A stretch of 64,000 bases of DNA, taken from positions 496,001-560,000 of the forward strand of contig JANQAK010000001.1 of the NCBI GenBank assembly GCA_024707075.1, in the 5' to 3' direction. Shown one piece after another: positions 9,265 to 17,811 of the stretch (positions within the stretch are counted from its first letter, which is position 1; every line of letters starts with the position of its first letter). The DNA comes from Afipia sp. GTDB lineage: Bacteria; Pseudomonadota; Alphaproteobacteria; Rhizobiales; Xanthobacteraceae. The notes under the pieces were generated by a model, which did not search any database, was not told the origin of the DNA, and saw only the letters and a list, made by a program, of their open reading frames with translations. The position numbers and the translations under genes are program-made.

Positions 9265-10431
9265 TCAGTATGACTTCGGCAGGCCCAGCACTTTCTCGCC
9301 GATAAAGCTGAGAATGAGTTGCGGGCTGATCGGCGCGATGCGCGGGATCATGACTTCGCGCAGATAACGCTCGACGTGATATTCCTTGGCATAGCCGAAA
9401 CCGCCGTGGGTCATCACCGCCTGCTCGCAGGCATGGAAACCTGCTTCCCCCGCGAGATATTTCGCGGCATTCGCCGCCGGGCCGCACGGAAATCCCTGAT
9501 CGTATTGCCACGCTGCCGACAGCGTCATCAGCCACGCCGCTTCGAGATCGATCCAGTTCTTCGCCAGCGGATGCTGGATCGCCTGGTTCTGTCCAATCGG
9601 GCGATTGAACACGATCCGCTGCTTCGCATAGGCCGCCGCGCGCGACAGCGCGAGCTTGCCGAGGCCGACGGCTTCGGCCGCGATCAATACGCGCTCCGGA
9701 TTCATGCCGTGCAGGATATATTCGAAGCCTCGGCCTTCCTCGCCGATGCGATCCTCCGCCGGAATCTCGAAATCCGTGATGAAGAGTTCATTGGAGTCGA
9801 CGGCCTTGCGACCCATCTTCTCGATCTCATGCACCGCGATGCGTGAGCGGTCCATATCCGCATAAAAAAGACTGAGACCGTGGGTCGGGCTTTTCACTTC
9901 CTCCAGCGGCGTGGTGCGCGCGAGCAGCAGGATCTTGTGCGCAACCTGTGCGGTGGAGATCCACACTTTCTGGCCGTTGACGATATACTTGTCGCCCTTG
10001 CGCACGGCGCGGGTTTTCAACTGCGTGGTGTTGAGGCCGGTGTTCGGTTCGGTCACGCCGAAGCACGCCTTCTCCCGGCCCTCGACGATGCCCGGCAGCA
10101 TCCGCGCGCGCTGCTCGTCGGTGCCGAACACCACCACCGGATTGAGGCCGAACACATTCATATGGACGGCCGACGCGCCCGACATGCCCGCGCCCGATTC
10201 CGAGATCGCGCGCATCATGATCGCGGCTTCCATGATGCCGAGGCCCGAACCGCCGAATTCCTCGGGAATGCAGATGCCGAGCCAGCCGTCCTTCGCCATC
10301 GCCTCGTAGAACTCGTTGGGGAAGCCGCCGTCCCGGTCCTTGGCCAGCCAGTAATCGTCGCCGAACCGGCTACAGATTTTCAGGATCGCATCGCGGATGG
10401 AATCCTGCTGGGCATTAAGAGCGAAGTCCAT
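9265..10431 (-). CDS. Acyl-CoA dehydrogenase
   Basis: A 388-residue flavoprotein of the standard acyl-CoA dehydrogenase size. I chose the ATG at 10431 (MDFALNAQQDSIRD) over an in-frame ATG 45 bases upstream because alignment to the family begins there. Visible features are CFGVTEPNTGLNTTQLKT (flavin/substrate loop), FNRPIGQNQAIQHPLA and GGFGYAKEYHVERYLRE. After that Arg the usual YEGT segment with the catalytic Glu reads IAPISPQLILSF, so the base must come from elsewhere, as in isovaleryl-CoA dehydrogenases, or the enzyme is atypical. Substrate unknown. It appears to be transcribed alone. Confidence 0.88.
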   Translation of the reverse strand: MDFALNAQQDSIRDAILKICSRFGDDYWLAKDRDGGFPNEFYEAMAKDGWLGICIPEEFGGSGLGIMEAAIMMRAISESGAGMSGASAVHMNVFGLNPVVVFGTDEQRARMLPGIVEGREKACFGVTEPNTGLNTTQLKTRAVRKGDKYIVNGQKVWISTAQVAHKILLLARTTPLEEVKSPTHGLSLFYADMDRSRIAVHEIEKMGRKAVDSNELFITDFEIPAEDRIGEEGRGFEYILHGMNPERVLIAAEAVGLGKLALSRAAAYAKQRIVFNRPIGQNQAIQHPLAKNWIDLEAAWLMTLSAAWQYDQGFPCGPAANAAKYLAGEAGFHACEQAVMTHGGFGYAKEYHVERYLREVMIPRIAPISPQLILSFIGEKVLGLPKSY

Positions 10432-10614
10432 TGCGATCGATCCGCTTGCTGAATACGGCGCAGTCCGCGCCGGCATGAGAGGGCGATTGAGACATACGTG
10501 ACCGCAGCAAATTCAGCAAAAGGTAATGACGCAGTATTTTGCGGCGCAACCCTGCGTGTTCCGCTCTGCGGACGGCGGCGACGGCGAGCGCCCAGCGCTC
10601 GCGGTTTTCACCCA

Positions 10615-11466
10615 TCACACGCCAGCCACCCAGCGGCGCCATGTCCCGCGCTCCACCGCGCTCAGGAAACTTTCCACCTGCGCGTTGAAAGTCGCCGGTT
10701 CTTCAAGATTGATGGCATGGCCGGTGTTCGGACACATCCAGAGGCCGGCGGTCGGAATCGCTGCCTTCAACATCAGATTGGTTTCGATGCAGGGTGCGTC
10801 CTCGTCGCCGACCGCGAGCAGAACCGGCGTCGTCAGCCTGGCGAACTGGTCCTGAAAATCATGCAGCGAAGGCCGCAGCGTCTGGTAGCGCGCCATCGTA
10901 TTGGACATGCCGCGCGCCGAATGCTGGCGCAGATGGTCCATGAAATCCTGCCAGCCGCGCGGGTTCTTGTGCTTGAGCTGGATGCGGGTCGGGCTGTGGC
11001 CCATCTCCTCGGCCATCACCGCCATGCCGCGTTCGAGAAATCCGCGCGCGGTCGCGGACGCTTCCTTCAGCCAGGCCTCGCGCAGCGAGGGCGGCGATCC
11101 GGTCCCCGCTCCGGCAGCGACGATCGCTGAGGCTTGTTCTGGATAGCGTAAGCCGAACTGAAGCGCCGCATAGCCGCCCATGCTGAGACCGACGATGTGG
11201 GCGCGCGCGATCCCGACACCGCGCATCACTGCCGCGATGTCATCGACAGCGAATTCCCAGCCGTATTGGTTGAGATCATCGGGCACGTCGCTCGGCGGAT
11301 AGCCGCGTGCGTTGTAGGCGATGCAGCGATAGGCGCGCGAGAAATGGCGGACCTGGATTTCCCATTCGCGGCAATCCGATCCGAACTCGTGCACGAAGAT
11401 GATCGGATAGCCGCTGCCGGTTTCTTCATAATAGAGCTTCGCGCCGGACGCATCGACATAAGGCAT
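10615..11466 (-). CDS. Alpha/beta hydrolase
   Basis: A 283-residue alpha/beta-hydrolase. The triad can be seen: nucleophile Ser95 in GLSMGG, an acid in LAVGDEDAP, and His in PNTGHAINLEEP. The oxyanion region reads IIFVHEFGSD, with HEF where HGx is usual. The start is the ATG at 11466, which has a strong ribosome site (GGGAGGGAG); an upstream in-frame start at 11559 lacks one. The family covers esterases, lactonases and C-C hydrolases, so the substrate is not assigned. The neighbouring oxidoreductase and dioxygenase genes suggest a catabolic role. Confidence 0.85.
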   Translation of the reverse strand: MPYVDASGAKLYYEETGSGYPIIFVHEFGSDCREWEIQVRHFSRAYRCIAYNARGYPPSDVPDDLNQYGWEFAVDDIAAVMRGVGIARAHIVGLSMGGYAALQFGLRYPEQASAIVAAGAGTGSPPSLREAWLKEASATARGFLERGMAVMAEEMGHSPTRIQLKHKNPRGWQDFMDHLRQHSARGMSNTMARYQTLRPSLHDFQDQFARLTTPVLLAVGDEDAPCIETNLMLKAAIPTAGLWMCPNTGHAINLEEPATFNAQVESFLSAVERGTWRRWVAGV

Positions 11467-11576
11467 CAGTGCTCCCTCCCTGTTTTGGGGCGCACTATAG
11501 GCATTTCGCTCGCAACCTCGCCAGCACAGTCCGCGCGTGACCACTTGCGCGTTACGCATTGCTGACCGTGACCCCC

Positions 11577-12887
11577 TTAACGCACCGTGGCGAACTTCGC
11601 CTCCATTGCGCGGCGGTAGGCGACGGTCTCATCCCTGGCGTCGATCTCCACGTCCGACCACCGCACCACGTCGCCATGCGCGATGTCCTTCGTCAGCTTG
11701 ACGCGGTGCGCGAGGCCGATCGGCAGCGCGCCGACCTTGAGACTGTCGGCGGCAGGCATCAGCTTGCCCCACACCGTATATCCGCCCTCGCCGTCGAGCA
11801 TTTCGCCCGCACGCAGATTCTTCTTGGCTACGGCGACGGCATCGCCGCGGAAACCATTGGGCTGGCCAGTCGGCTCATTGCGCAGCGCCGCCGACAGCAC
11901 CGAGATGTTCAGTTCAAGCCCGATCAGGTGATACGGCTTGTACATCGCGGCGTAACGCCCGGAGGAATCCGTCTTCAACCCGTATTGGCGGAAGCAATCC
12001 GCCGCGTAATCGTTCGGCGCTTCCAGCACGACATAGACGCCCCAGCGCAGATCACGAAGTACGGGACGACCATCGCGCTCGAGCGACGACACGACTTCCA
12101 CTACACCGGATTTTTCCAGTACACCGCCCTTGTCGCGCGCGCGCATGATGTGCGGCAGATCGTCGACGCCGCAGGGCGGAAAAGCGAGTCCGCTCGCGGG
12201 CACATCAAGGCCGGTGGCATTGGCAATCGCCGCCATCTCGATGGCGGACTTGGTGCCGTCGAGAAACGAATTGAACATCTGCGGATTCATGCCGGCCGAC
12301 TGCGCCTCGGCGGCGGTCAGACCATAATGTCCCCAGACGCCCGCAGGCGTCACATCGTGATAGATCGGCAGATATTTCGTGCCCTTGCCTGCGGCCACGA
12401 CCCTGAAGCCGGTGGCGCGCGCCCAGTCCACCATTTCGGCGGTGAGCGCGGGCTGATCGCCATAGGCCAGCGAATAGACCACGCCCGCCTTGCGCGCCTC
12501 GTCCGCCAGCAGCGGGCCGACCAGTACGTCGGCTTCGACATTGACCATGACGATGTGCTTGCCAGCGGCGATCGCCGCGCGTGCATGACGAATGCCGACG
12601 GAGGGATTGCCGGTGGCTTCCACGATCACTTCAATGTTGCCGCCGGTCGCGGCATCACCATCCTTGGTGAATGTCGTGGCGGCGATCCGCGCGGCGTCCC
12701 AGCCCACCGTGCGGCAGGCCTCGCGCGCGCGATCCGGATCGAGATCGACGATCACCGGCACTTCAAGGCCCGGCGTGTGCGGCACCTGAGACAGGAACAT
12801 TGAGCCGAACTTGCCGGCGCCGATCAGCGCCACGCGCACGGGTTTGCCGGCCTCGCGGCGCTTTTCGAGAAGGTGATGGAGGTTCAT
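11577..12887 (-). CDS. NAD(P)-dependent oxidoreductase with C-terminal SAF domain
   Basis: A 436-residue protein with an N-terminal Rossmann domain (VALIGAGKFGSMF, residues 19-31; then VIVEATGNPSVG), resembling homoserine dehydrogenases. A SAF-type domain at about 350-420 carries KKNLRAGEMLDGEGGYTVWG and a closing LTKDIAHGDVVRW. Such fusions are common in sugar-acid and amino-acid catabolic clusters and are sometimes mislabelled FlgA because of the SAF domain. The reaction is not known. A palindromic repeat separates it from the PhyH gene upstream on the same strand, so a shared transcript is possible but not certain. Confidence 0.75.
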   Translation of the reverse strand: MNLHHLLEKRREAGKPVRVALIGAGKFGSMFLSQVPHTPGLEVPVIVDLDPDRAREACRTVGWDAARIAATTFTKDGDAATGGNIEVIVEATGNPSVGIRHARAAIAAGKHIVMVNVEADVLVGPLLADEARKAGVVYSLAYGDQPALTAEMVDWARATGFRVVAAGKGTKYLPIYHDVTPAGVWGHYGLTAAEAQSAGMNPQMFNSFLDGTKSAIEMAAIANATGLDVPASGLAFPPCGVDDLPHIMRARDKGGVLEKSGVVEVVSSLERDGRPVLRDLRWGVYVVLEAPNDYAADCFRQYGLKTDSSGRYAAMYKPYHLIGLELNISVLSAALRNEPTGQPNGFRGDAVAVAKKNLRAGEMLDGEGGYTVWGKLMPAADSLKVGALPIGLAHRVKLTKDIAHGDVVRWSDVEIDARDETVAYRRAMEAKFATVR

Positions 12888-12940
12888 TTCAATCCAGTCT
12901 GATAAATTTTATTTGCGAGCTGCCATTCGACATCACGTTC

Positions 12941-13030
12941 GTCATGGCCGGGCTTGTGCCGGCCATCCACGTTTTGTTTGTCTTCTGACTCTTAAAGACG
13001 TGGATGCCCGGGACAAGCCCGGGCATGACA
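12941..13030. repeat. Long intergenic palindrome, CCGGG-type repeat
   Basis: About 90 bp in the gap between the SAF oxidoreductase and PhyH genes. Each arm is itself a palindrome (CATGGCCGGGCTTGTGCCGGCCAT; ATGCCCGGGACAAGCCCGGGCAT) and the two arms are also inverted copies of one another, joined by ACGT-type ends. It belongs to the same family as the shorter copies near 29.3 and 31.2 kb. It may end or stabilise transcripts; no coding potential. Confidence 0.8.
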
Positions 13031-13050
13031 CGCTTTGAAGACAATCTTCG

Positions 13051-13851
13051 TTATTCCGCCGCCTGACGATGGCTGCGGGCATAACGCACCAGCGCGTCGT
13101 CATCGACCGGCACGATCGGCGCGAAGTCCTGATGCGCGATGAACTCCGGCCGGGTCGGCGTGCGGATGTAGTTTGAGACCGCATTGAGCGTGAGATAGAC
13201 GATCTTGCGCGGATAGGGCGTGATGTTGCCGGCGGAACCATGCACCAGGTTGCCGTGGAACATCAGCATGCTGCCGGGCTTGCCGGTGGGCGCAACGATG
13301 CCGCCCTCCTTGACCAGCCGCGTCACGGTGTCTTCATCGAGCGTCCACAGCGGATAGGATGTCGTCTGAAGATCGTGCGACGCCTTGAGATCGCCGGCGT
13401 TGTGGCTGCGCGGCACCAGCATCAGCGGACCGTTGATCGGCATCACTTCGTCGAGAAACACCGAGATGTTCATCGCTCTCGGCTCCAGCATGCCGTCGTC
13501 ACGCTTCCAGGTGCCGTAGTCCTGATGCCACTGCCAGACCTCGCCGGTGAAGGCGGACTTGGCGTTGATCTTGTACTGATGCATGTAGACTTTTTCGCCG
13601 AACACCTGCTCGACCGGTTCGATCATGCGCGGATGCGCGCCGAGCAGCCGGAACGCTTCATTATATGTGTGAGCGGCGAACGCCGTGCGTGGCGCGCCGT
13701 TCTTCTCGCGCCATACCTCGGGCCGATGCTGGTCGTAGATCGCCACGGCTTCGCGGCGGAGAACATCGACTTCCTCGGGCGTGAACAGTTCCGGCAGCAA
13801 CAGCCAGCCTTCGGTGCGGAATTGCTCCATTTGCTCAGGGGTTAGGCGCAT
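13051..13851 (-). CDS. Phytanoyl-CoA dioxygenase family (PhyH) protein
   Basis: A 266-residue Fe(II)/2-oxoglutarate-dependent oxygenase. The facial triad is visible: His109 and Asp111 in WQWHQDYGTW, and the distal His204 in FHGNLVHGSAGN. The 2-oxoglutarate-binding Arg is probably Arg215 (PYPRKIVYLT). The family includes ectoine hydroxylase and phytanoyl-CoA hydroxylase; no ectoine genes are nearby, so the substrate is open. It is divergent from the GntR regulator at 14037, which is the natural candidate to control it. Confidence 0.85.
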   Translation of the reverse strand: MRLTPEQMEQFRTEGWLLLPELFTPEEVDVLRREAVAIYDQHRPEVWREKNGAPRTAFAAHTYNEAFRLLGAHPRMIEPVEQVFGEKVYMHQYKINAKSAFTGEVWQWHQDYGTWKRDDGMLEPRAMNISVFLDEVMPINGPLMLVPRSHNAGDLKASHDLQTTSYPLWTLDEDTVTRLVKEGGIVAPTGKPGSMLMFHGNLVHGSAGNITPYPRKIVYLTLNAVSNYIRTPTRPEFIAHQDFAPIVPVDDDALVRYARSHRQAAE

Positions 13852-14036
13852 GACGTATCCTCCTGTTTTGATTTTTTGATTGTCTTGAAGCCGTGCAGCG
13901 TATTTCCGGGTTTCTTGCGGTTGCAGGTATTCCGGTCTTGCATTCTGAATTCAGCATTCTAAACTCAGATTGCTGCGCAGGATAATTCCTGTCAAGCGCC
14001 TACGATATTGCTCTGCGGCATGCATCTGGAGGAACG

Positions 14037-14705
14037 GTGCTGGAATCCCTTGTCCCGCCGAAAAGCCTGGTCGATCAGGTTTACGAGGTCATCCTCGATG
14101 CCTTGTGCGACGGCACCTTTAAACCCGGCGAACGCCTGACGCAGGAAGACATCGCCGCGCGCCTGAAAGTGTCGCGGCAGCCGGTGACTCATGCGCTGGC
14201 GATCCTGAAGGCACAGGGATTTCTTGCGCAGGGCCGTCAGGGATTGACGGTCACGCCGGTCGATCCCGATTTCTTCGAAGCGATCTATCAATTCCGCTCG
14301 GCGGTCGAGCCTCTTGCGGTGACGCTCGCGACGCCGCGTCTCACAAAAGAAGCTATCGCAAAGGGCCGCGCACTGATCGAGCATGGCCGCAACGTTGTCG
14401 CCACTGGCGATGCCGGCGCGGCCCTGCAAGCCGACATGGACTTCCACTCATTTATCTATGAGCTGTCGGGCAATCCGCTGATCGCGGAGACGATGCGGCT
14501 GCACTGGCGACATCTGCGCCGCGCGATGGGAAAAGTCCTGCGGCATCCCGGCATGTCGACCAGCGTCTGGAAAGAACACAGCCGCATCCTCGAAGGGATG
14601 ATCCGCGGCGACGCCGAGGGTGCCGCCGAACTGATGCGCCGCCATCTCGTCGAGGCTTATGACCGCGTCGGCAAGATGGATGAAGCCGGAACGAAATCGG
14701 CCTGA
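14037..14705 (+). CDS. GntR family regulator, FCD (FadR-like) subfamily
   Basis: A 222-residue regulator. The winged helix at residues 10-72 contains DLVDQVYEVILDAL-like and KVSRQPVTHALAILKAQGF segments; the FCD ligand domain covers about 80-205, with metal-site residues such as DMDFHSFIYELSGN. The start is a GTG at 14037 with GGAGG spaced seven bases upstream; an ATG 17 bases earlier is out of frame. It is divergent from the PhyH gene, which suggests it regulates the dioxygenase-oxidoreductase-hydrolase group in response to a carboxylate. CTGAATTCAG at 13945-13954 is a possible operator half. Confidence 0.88.
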   Translation: MLESLVPPKSLVDQVYEVILDALCDGTFKPGERLTQEDIAARLKVSRQPVTHALAILKAQGFLAQGRQGLTVTPVDPDFFEAIYQFRSAVEPLAVTLATPRLTKEAIAKGRALIEHGRNVVATGDAGAALQADMDFHSFIYELSGNPLIAETMRLHWRHLRRAMGKVLRHPGMSTSVWKEHSRILEGMIRGDAEGAAELMRRHLVEAYDRVGKMDEAGTKSA

Positions 14706-14751
14706 GCGCGACGCGCTCAGGCTCTTTATTTCGGGATACTCCTGGTTCGAT

Positions 14752-15897
14752 CTAGCCGATCCGCTGAACCTTCGGCGCGAGTCCCGTCAACGGCACCGCG
14801 CCGCCCTCGTCGACCGCAATGGGATATTCGAGCCGCATGCCGCCAACGCCCGGCTGATAGAAGTGCGACCCCAGCGCAATCACCATCCCCGGCGTAATGA
14901 CATCGTCGCTGTTGGCGTTCATGAACGGGCGCGACCGCGCGCATGTTCCAAGCCCGTGCCCAAACAGCGGCAGACCGAACTCCTGAAGACCGTGGCGCTC
15001 ATAAGCCGCAACGCCATCGGCGACGCAGTCCTTGACCGGACGTCCCGGCCGGATCGATTTCAGCATCGTTGCAGCGACGTCCTCCCAGCACGCAATCGCG
15101 CGCTCCTGCTGTTCGTCAGGCTTGCCGAAAAACACCGGGATGGAAAGATCGGACATATAAAGCTCGATCAGCGGATGCAGGTCGATCACGACGAATTCGT
15201 CGCGCTTGATCACACGCTCGGTGCTTTGTTGCGTCACGCCCTTTGCAAAGGCCGTTCGCTCGCCGGCTCCCACTTCGGTGCCGCCGGTGACCGACCATGA
15301 CCAGATGCTGCCGTGATCGCGAATCGCGGCCTCGACGACGCCCGCAACGTGGTTCTCGGTGACGCCTTCCCTGACCGCGGCTAGTCCGGCGCGAAAGCCG
15401 GCCTCGGCAGCGCTGGCCGCCATCCGCAGCCGCTCGATCTCCGCACCCGACTTGATCAGCATGCAGTCATCGATCCAGCGCACGCCGTTGACGAATTCGG
15501 TCGACGGCATCTTGGCGACAATGTCGATGTACTCGCCGGCAGTCAGCATGCCGGGCGCAATCTGCGCCGCGCCGGGATGGCTGAGATCAAGCCCGACGGG
15601 ACCGGTCACGCCGCGGGCCTTCAGCCGCGCTGCGATCTCCGCGATCAGATTCGAGCCGGTGAATGGAAACAGGTTGCCGTGGCATCCCTCGGCCCTGACC
15701 CGATCGATGTCCATCGCCCAGTAGACCACATCGCAATCGCCATTCGCGGTGACGATGACCGCGCCCCGCCAGCACATGAAGACACCGCAGAGATAATGAA
15801 GCGACGCCTGACGCGTCCCCACATAGGCTCCGATGTTGCTCGCCTTCAGTTTTGCCGCGAGTTGGGAAACGCGGGCGTTAAAATCAATCGATTGCAT
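14752..15897 (-). CDS. M24 family peptidase/creatinase-fold hydrolase
   Basis: A 381-residue protein with the creatinase-like N-domain and the pita-bread fold of M24 (Xaa-Pro aminopeptidase, creatinase). Expected metal ligands are present at Asp239 and Asp250 (VVIDLHPLIELYMSDLS), His314 (FGHGLG) and Glu357 (MRLEYP). The other ligand, the Glu of the usual EPG motif, is missing: the segment reads MVIALGSHFYQPG. Creatinase works without metal, so this could be a non-peptidase amidinohydrolase or a one-metal enzyme. It lies 54 bp after the TctC gene on the same strand, probably one operon under the divergent IclR regulator. Confidence 0.82.
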   Translation of the reverse strand: MQSIDFNARVSQLAAKLKASNIGAYVGTRQASLHYLCGVFMCWRGAVIVTANGDCDVVYWAMDIDRVRAEGCHGNLFPFTGSNLIAEIAARLKARGVTGPVGLDLSHPGAAQIAPGMLTAGEYIDIVAKMPSTEFVNGVRWIDDCMLIKSGAEIERLRMAASAAEAGFRAGLAAVREGVTENHVAGVVEAAIRDHGSIWSWSVTGGTEVGAGERTAFAKGVTQQSTERVIKRDEFVVIDLHPLIELYMSDLSIPVFFGKPDEQQERAIACWEDVAATMLKSIRPGRPVKDCVADGVAAYERHGLQEFGLPLFGHGLGTCARSRPFMNANSDDVITPGMVIALGSHFYQPGVGGMRLEYPIAVDEGGAVPLTGLAPKVQRIG

Positions 15898-15951
15898 GTT
15901 CTTCTTCCCGACAAAGGCCAGTTTTCAGCGAGTTGATTTTTCAGAATGGCC

Positions 15952-16923
15952 TTATTCGACCTGAATCTTCGCATCCTTGACGATGCGGGCCCACTTGTCG
16001 GTCTCCGATCGAATGAAGGCCGCGAATTCCTCCGGCGACGATCCGACCGGCTCCGCAGCCTGTTTCGCCATGGCGCTCTGCACATCGGGCGACTTGAGCG
16101 CGGTCTTGATGGCTGCATTCAGCTTGGCAACGACGTCGGGCGGCGTCTTCGCGGGAACGACAACGCCGGTCCAGCCGTTCGCCTCATAGTCAGGCAGTCC
16201 GCTTTCCGCGACGGTCGGCACATTCGGCAGCAAGGGCGAACGGACCTTGCCGGTGATCGCCAGCGCGCGGACCTTTCCAGCCTCCACCAGCGGCAATGCG
16301 GTCAGGATCGAATCGAACATCAACTGCACATGCCCGCCGAGCAGATCGTTGAGCGCGGGCGCGCTGCCCTTGTACGGAATATGCGGCGCATCGATGCCGG
16401 CCTGCTTGACGAACAACTCGCCCGACAGATGCATCGATGTACCGTTGCCGCCGGACGCCCGGTTCAGCTTGCCGGGATTGGCCTTCGCATAGGCGATCAG
16501 TTCCTTGACGTCCTTCGCCGGCACCTCGGAGTTGACCACCAGCAACAGCGGATATTTCACCACCAGCGAGACCGGCTCGAAGTCCTTGATCGGATCGAAC
16601 GGCAGATGCTTGAAAAGCGTCTGGTTGATCGCATGGGTGCCGATCGTCGCGAGCAGGATCGTGTAGCCGTCGGGCGCGCTCTTCGCGACGAATTCCGCGC
16701 CGAGATTATTGCCGGCGCCGGGGCGCGGCTCAACCACGACCGGCTGCCCGAGCGCGGTCTGCATCTTGTCCGCGAGCAACTGCGCGGTGATGTGCGTCGG
16801 TCCGCCGGCGGCGGCCGGAACGACGAATTTGATCGGCCGGTCGGGATAGGTCTGCGCCAGCGCCGGCGCGCACGAACCGAGCAAAACCGCGATGGCCAGC
16901 ATCTTTTTGAGAGAAAGCGTCAT
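15952..16923 (-). CDS. Tripartite tricarboxylate transporter substrate-binding protein (Bug/TctC family)
   Basis: A 323-residue periplasmic binding protein with a 24-residue signal peptide ending ...CAPALAQ. The Bug-family core is clear: YPDRPIKFVVPAAAGGPTH, PGAGNNLGAEFVAKSAPDGYT, PHIPYKGSAPALNDLLGGHV. It captures a carboxylate for uptake. No TctA or TctB membrane gene is in the window, which is usual because this family is greatly expanded and many copies stand alone. The ATG at 16923 fits the signal peptide; longer in-frame starts run back into the IclR gene. It is the first gene of the operon with the M24 enzyme. Confidence 0.9.
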   Translation of the reverse strand: MTLSLKKMLAIAVLLGSCAPALAQTYPDRPIKFVVPAAAGGPTHITAQLLADKMQTALGQPVVVEPRPGAGNNLGAEFVAKSAPDGYTILLATIGTHAINQTLFKHLPFDPIKDFEPVSLVVKYPLLLVVNSEVPAKDVKELIAYAKANPGKLNRASGGNGTSMHLSGELFVKQAGIDAPHIPYKGSAPALNDLLGGHVQLMFDSILTALPLVEAGKVRALAITGKVRSPLLPNVPTVAESGLPDYEANGWTGVVVPAKTPPDVVAKLNAAIKTALKSPDVQSAMAKQAAEPVGSSPEEFAAFIRSETDKWARIVKDAKIQVE

Positions 16924-16932
16924 GATTTTCCT

Positions 16933-16968
16933 TGTTCGACTATCGAACATATGATCAACTATCGAACA
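16933..16968. promoter_or_regulatory. Operator-like repeats between tctC and iclR
   Basis: The 75-bp gap between the divergent genes holds a perfect inverted repeat GTTCG-N5-CGAAC (16934-16948) and a second copy of ACTATCGAAC starting 19 bases later (16958-16967). Repeated half-sites in the shared promoter of an IclR gene and its target operon are typical of IclR-family control. That this IclR protein binds here is inference. Confidence 0.65.
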
Positions 16969-16998
16969 ACCTAACCAACCTCCGGGGCTTTGGCAACG

Positions 16999-17802
16999 AT
17001 GAACGGGCTTTCCGATCAATGGATGCAGCACGAGCAATGGCCGCAGGGCAGCGACGTTTTCGTCGAAGCCTTTGCCAAGGGGCTGCTTGTCATCGCAGCG
17101 TTCAATCAGGATCGCTCGCTTTCCCTGTCCGAGGTGTCCCGGCGCACACGGCTGCCGAGAGCCGGGGTCAGGCGGCTGCTGCACACGCTCGTCAGTCTGG
17201 GCATGGCGCGGCAAAGCGGTGATCAGTTCATGCTGACACCGCGCGTTCTCCAGCTTGGCTTTGCGTTTGTCTCGTCGCTGTCATTGCGCGAAGTCGCGCA
17301 GCCGGTGATCGAGACGCTGTCACGCGAGTCCAACGAGGTGGTGGCCATCACCGTGCTCGACGGCCCCAACGTGGTCTATGTGGCGCGCGCCGAAGTCACC
17401 AGCGTCCTGCGCCGCAGCCTGACGATCGGAAGCCGCCTTCCCGCATTCTGCACTTCGATGGGGCGGGTCCTGCTGGCGGGAATATCCGCCGAGGAGCGCG
17501 GGAAAATCCTTCAGGAGTCCGATCGCAGGCAGTTCGCTCCGGCCACCGTGACCAACGTCAAGAAACTGGAGAAGGAAATCGAGAATGTCGGCAAACAGGG
17601 CTGGAGCATCGTCAGCGAAGAGCTGGAGCTGGGCGCCTGTGGCATCGGCGCGCCGATCAAGGACGAAAAGGGCAACGTCGTCGCCGCGATCAACCTGTCA
17701 ACCAACCTCGCGCGGCATTCCCCGCAGGAGCTAAAACGCAAGTTCCTTCCCGCCGTGCTCAAGGCCGCCGGGCAGATCAGTCAACATCTCACGCTCAGGT
17801 AA
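16999..17802 (+). CDS. IclR family transcriptional regulator
   Basis: A 267-residue regulator. The N-terminal winged helix at about 20-85 includes LSLSEVSRRTRLPRAGVRRL and LGMARQSGDQFMLTPR. The C-terminal effector domain at about 95-265 has the conserved RRSLTIGSRLPAFCTSMGRV and GIGAPIKDEKGNVVAAINLS segments, similar to PcaR/PobR-like members. I prefer the ATG at 16999; a TTG three codons upstream is also open. It is divergent from tctC and the M24 gene and likely controls them through the repeats in the shared gap, sensing a carboxylate related to the imported substrate. Confidence 0.88.
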   Translation: MNGLSDQWMQHEQWPQGSDVFVEAFAKGLLVIAAFNQDRSLSLSEVSRRTRLPRAGVRRLLHTLVSLGMARQSGDQFMLTPRVLQLGFAFVSSLSLREVAQPVIETLSRESNEVVAITVLDGPNVVYVARAEVTSVLRRSLTIGSRLPAFCTSMGRVLLAGISAEERGKILQESDRRQFAPATVTNVKKLEKEIENVGKQGWSIVSEELELGACGIGAPIKDEKGNVVAAINLSTNLARHSPQELKRKFLPAVLKAAGQISQHLTLR

Positions 17803-17811
17803 ATGAACGGC

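Noticed and set aside
11577-12887. Flagellar protein FlgA because of the SAF domain
   Set aside because: The N-terminal Rossmann domain and catabolic neighbours show an oxidoreductase; the SAF domain is shared only.
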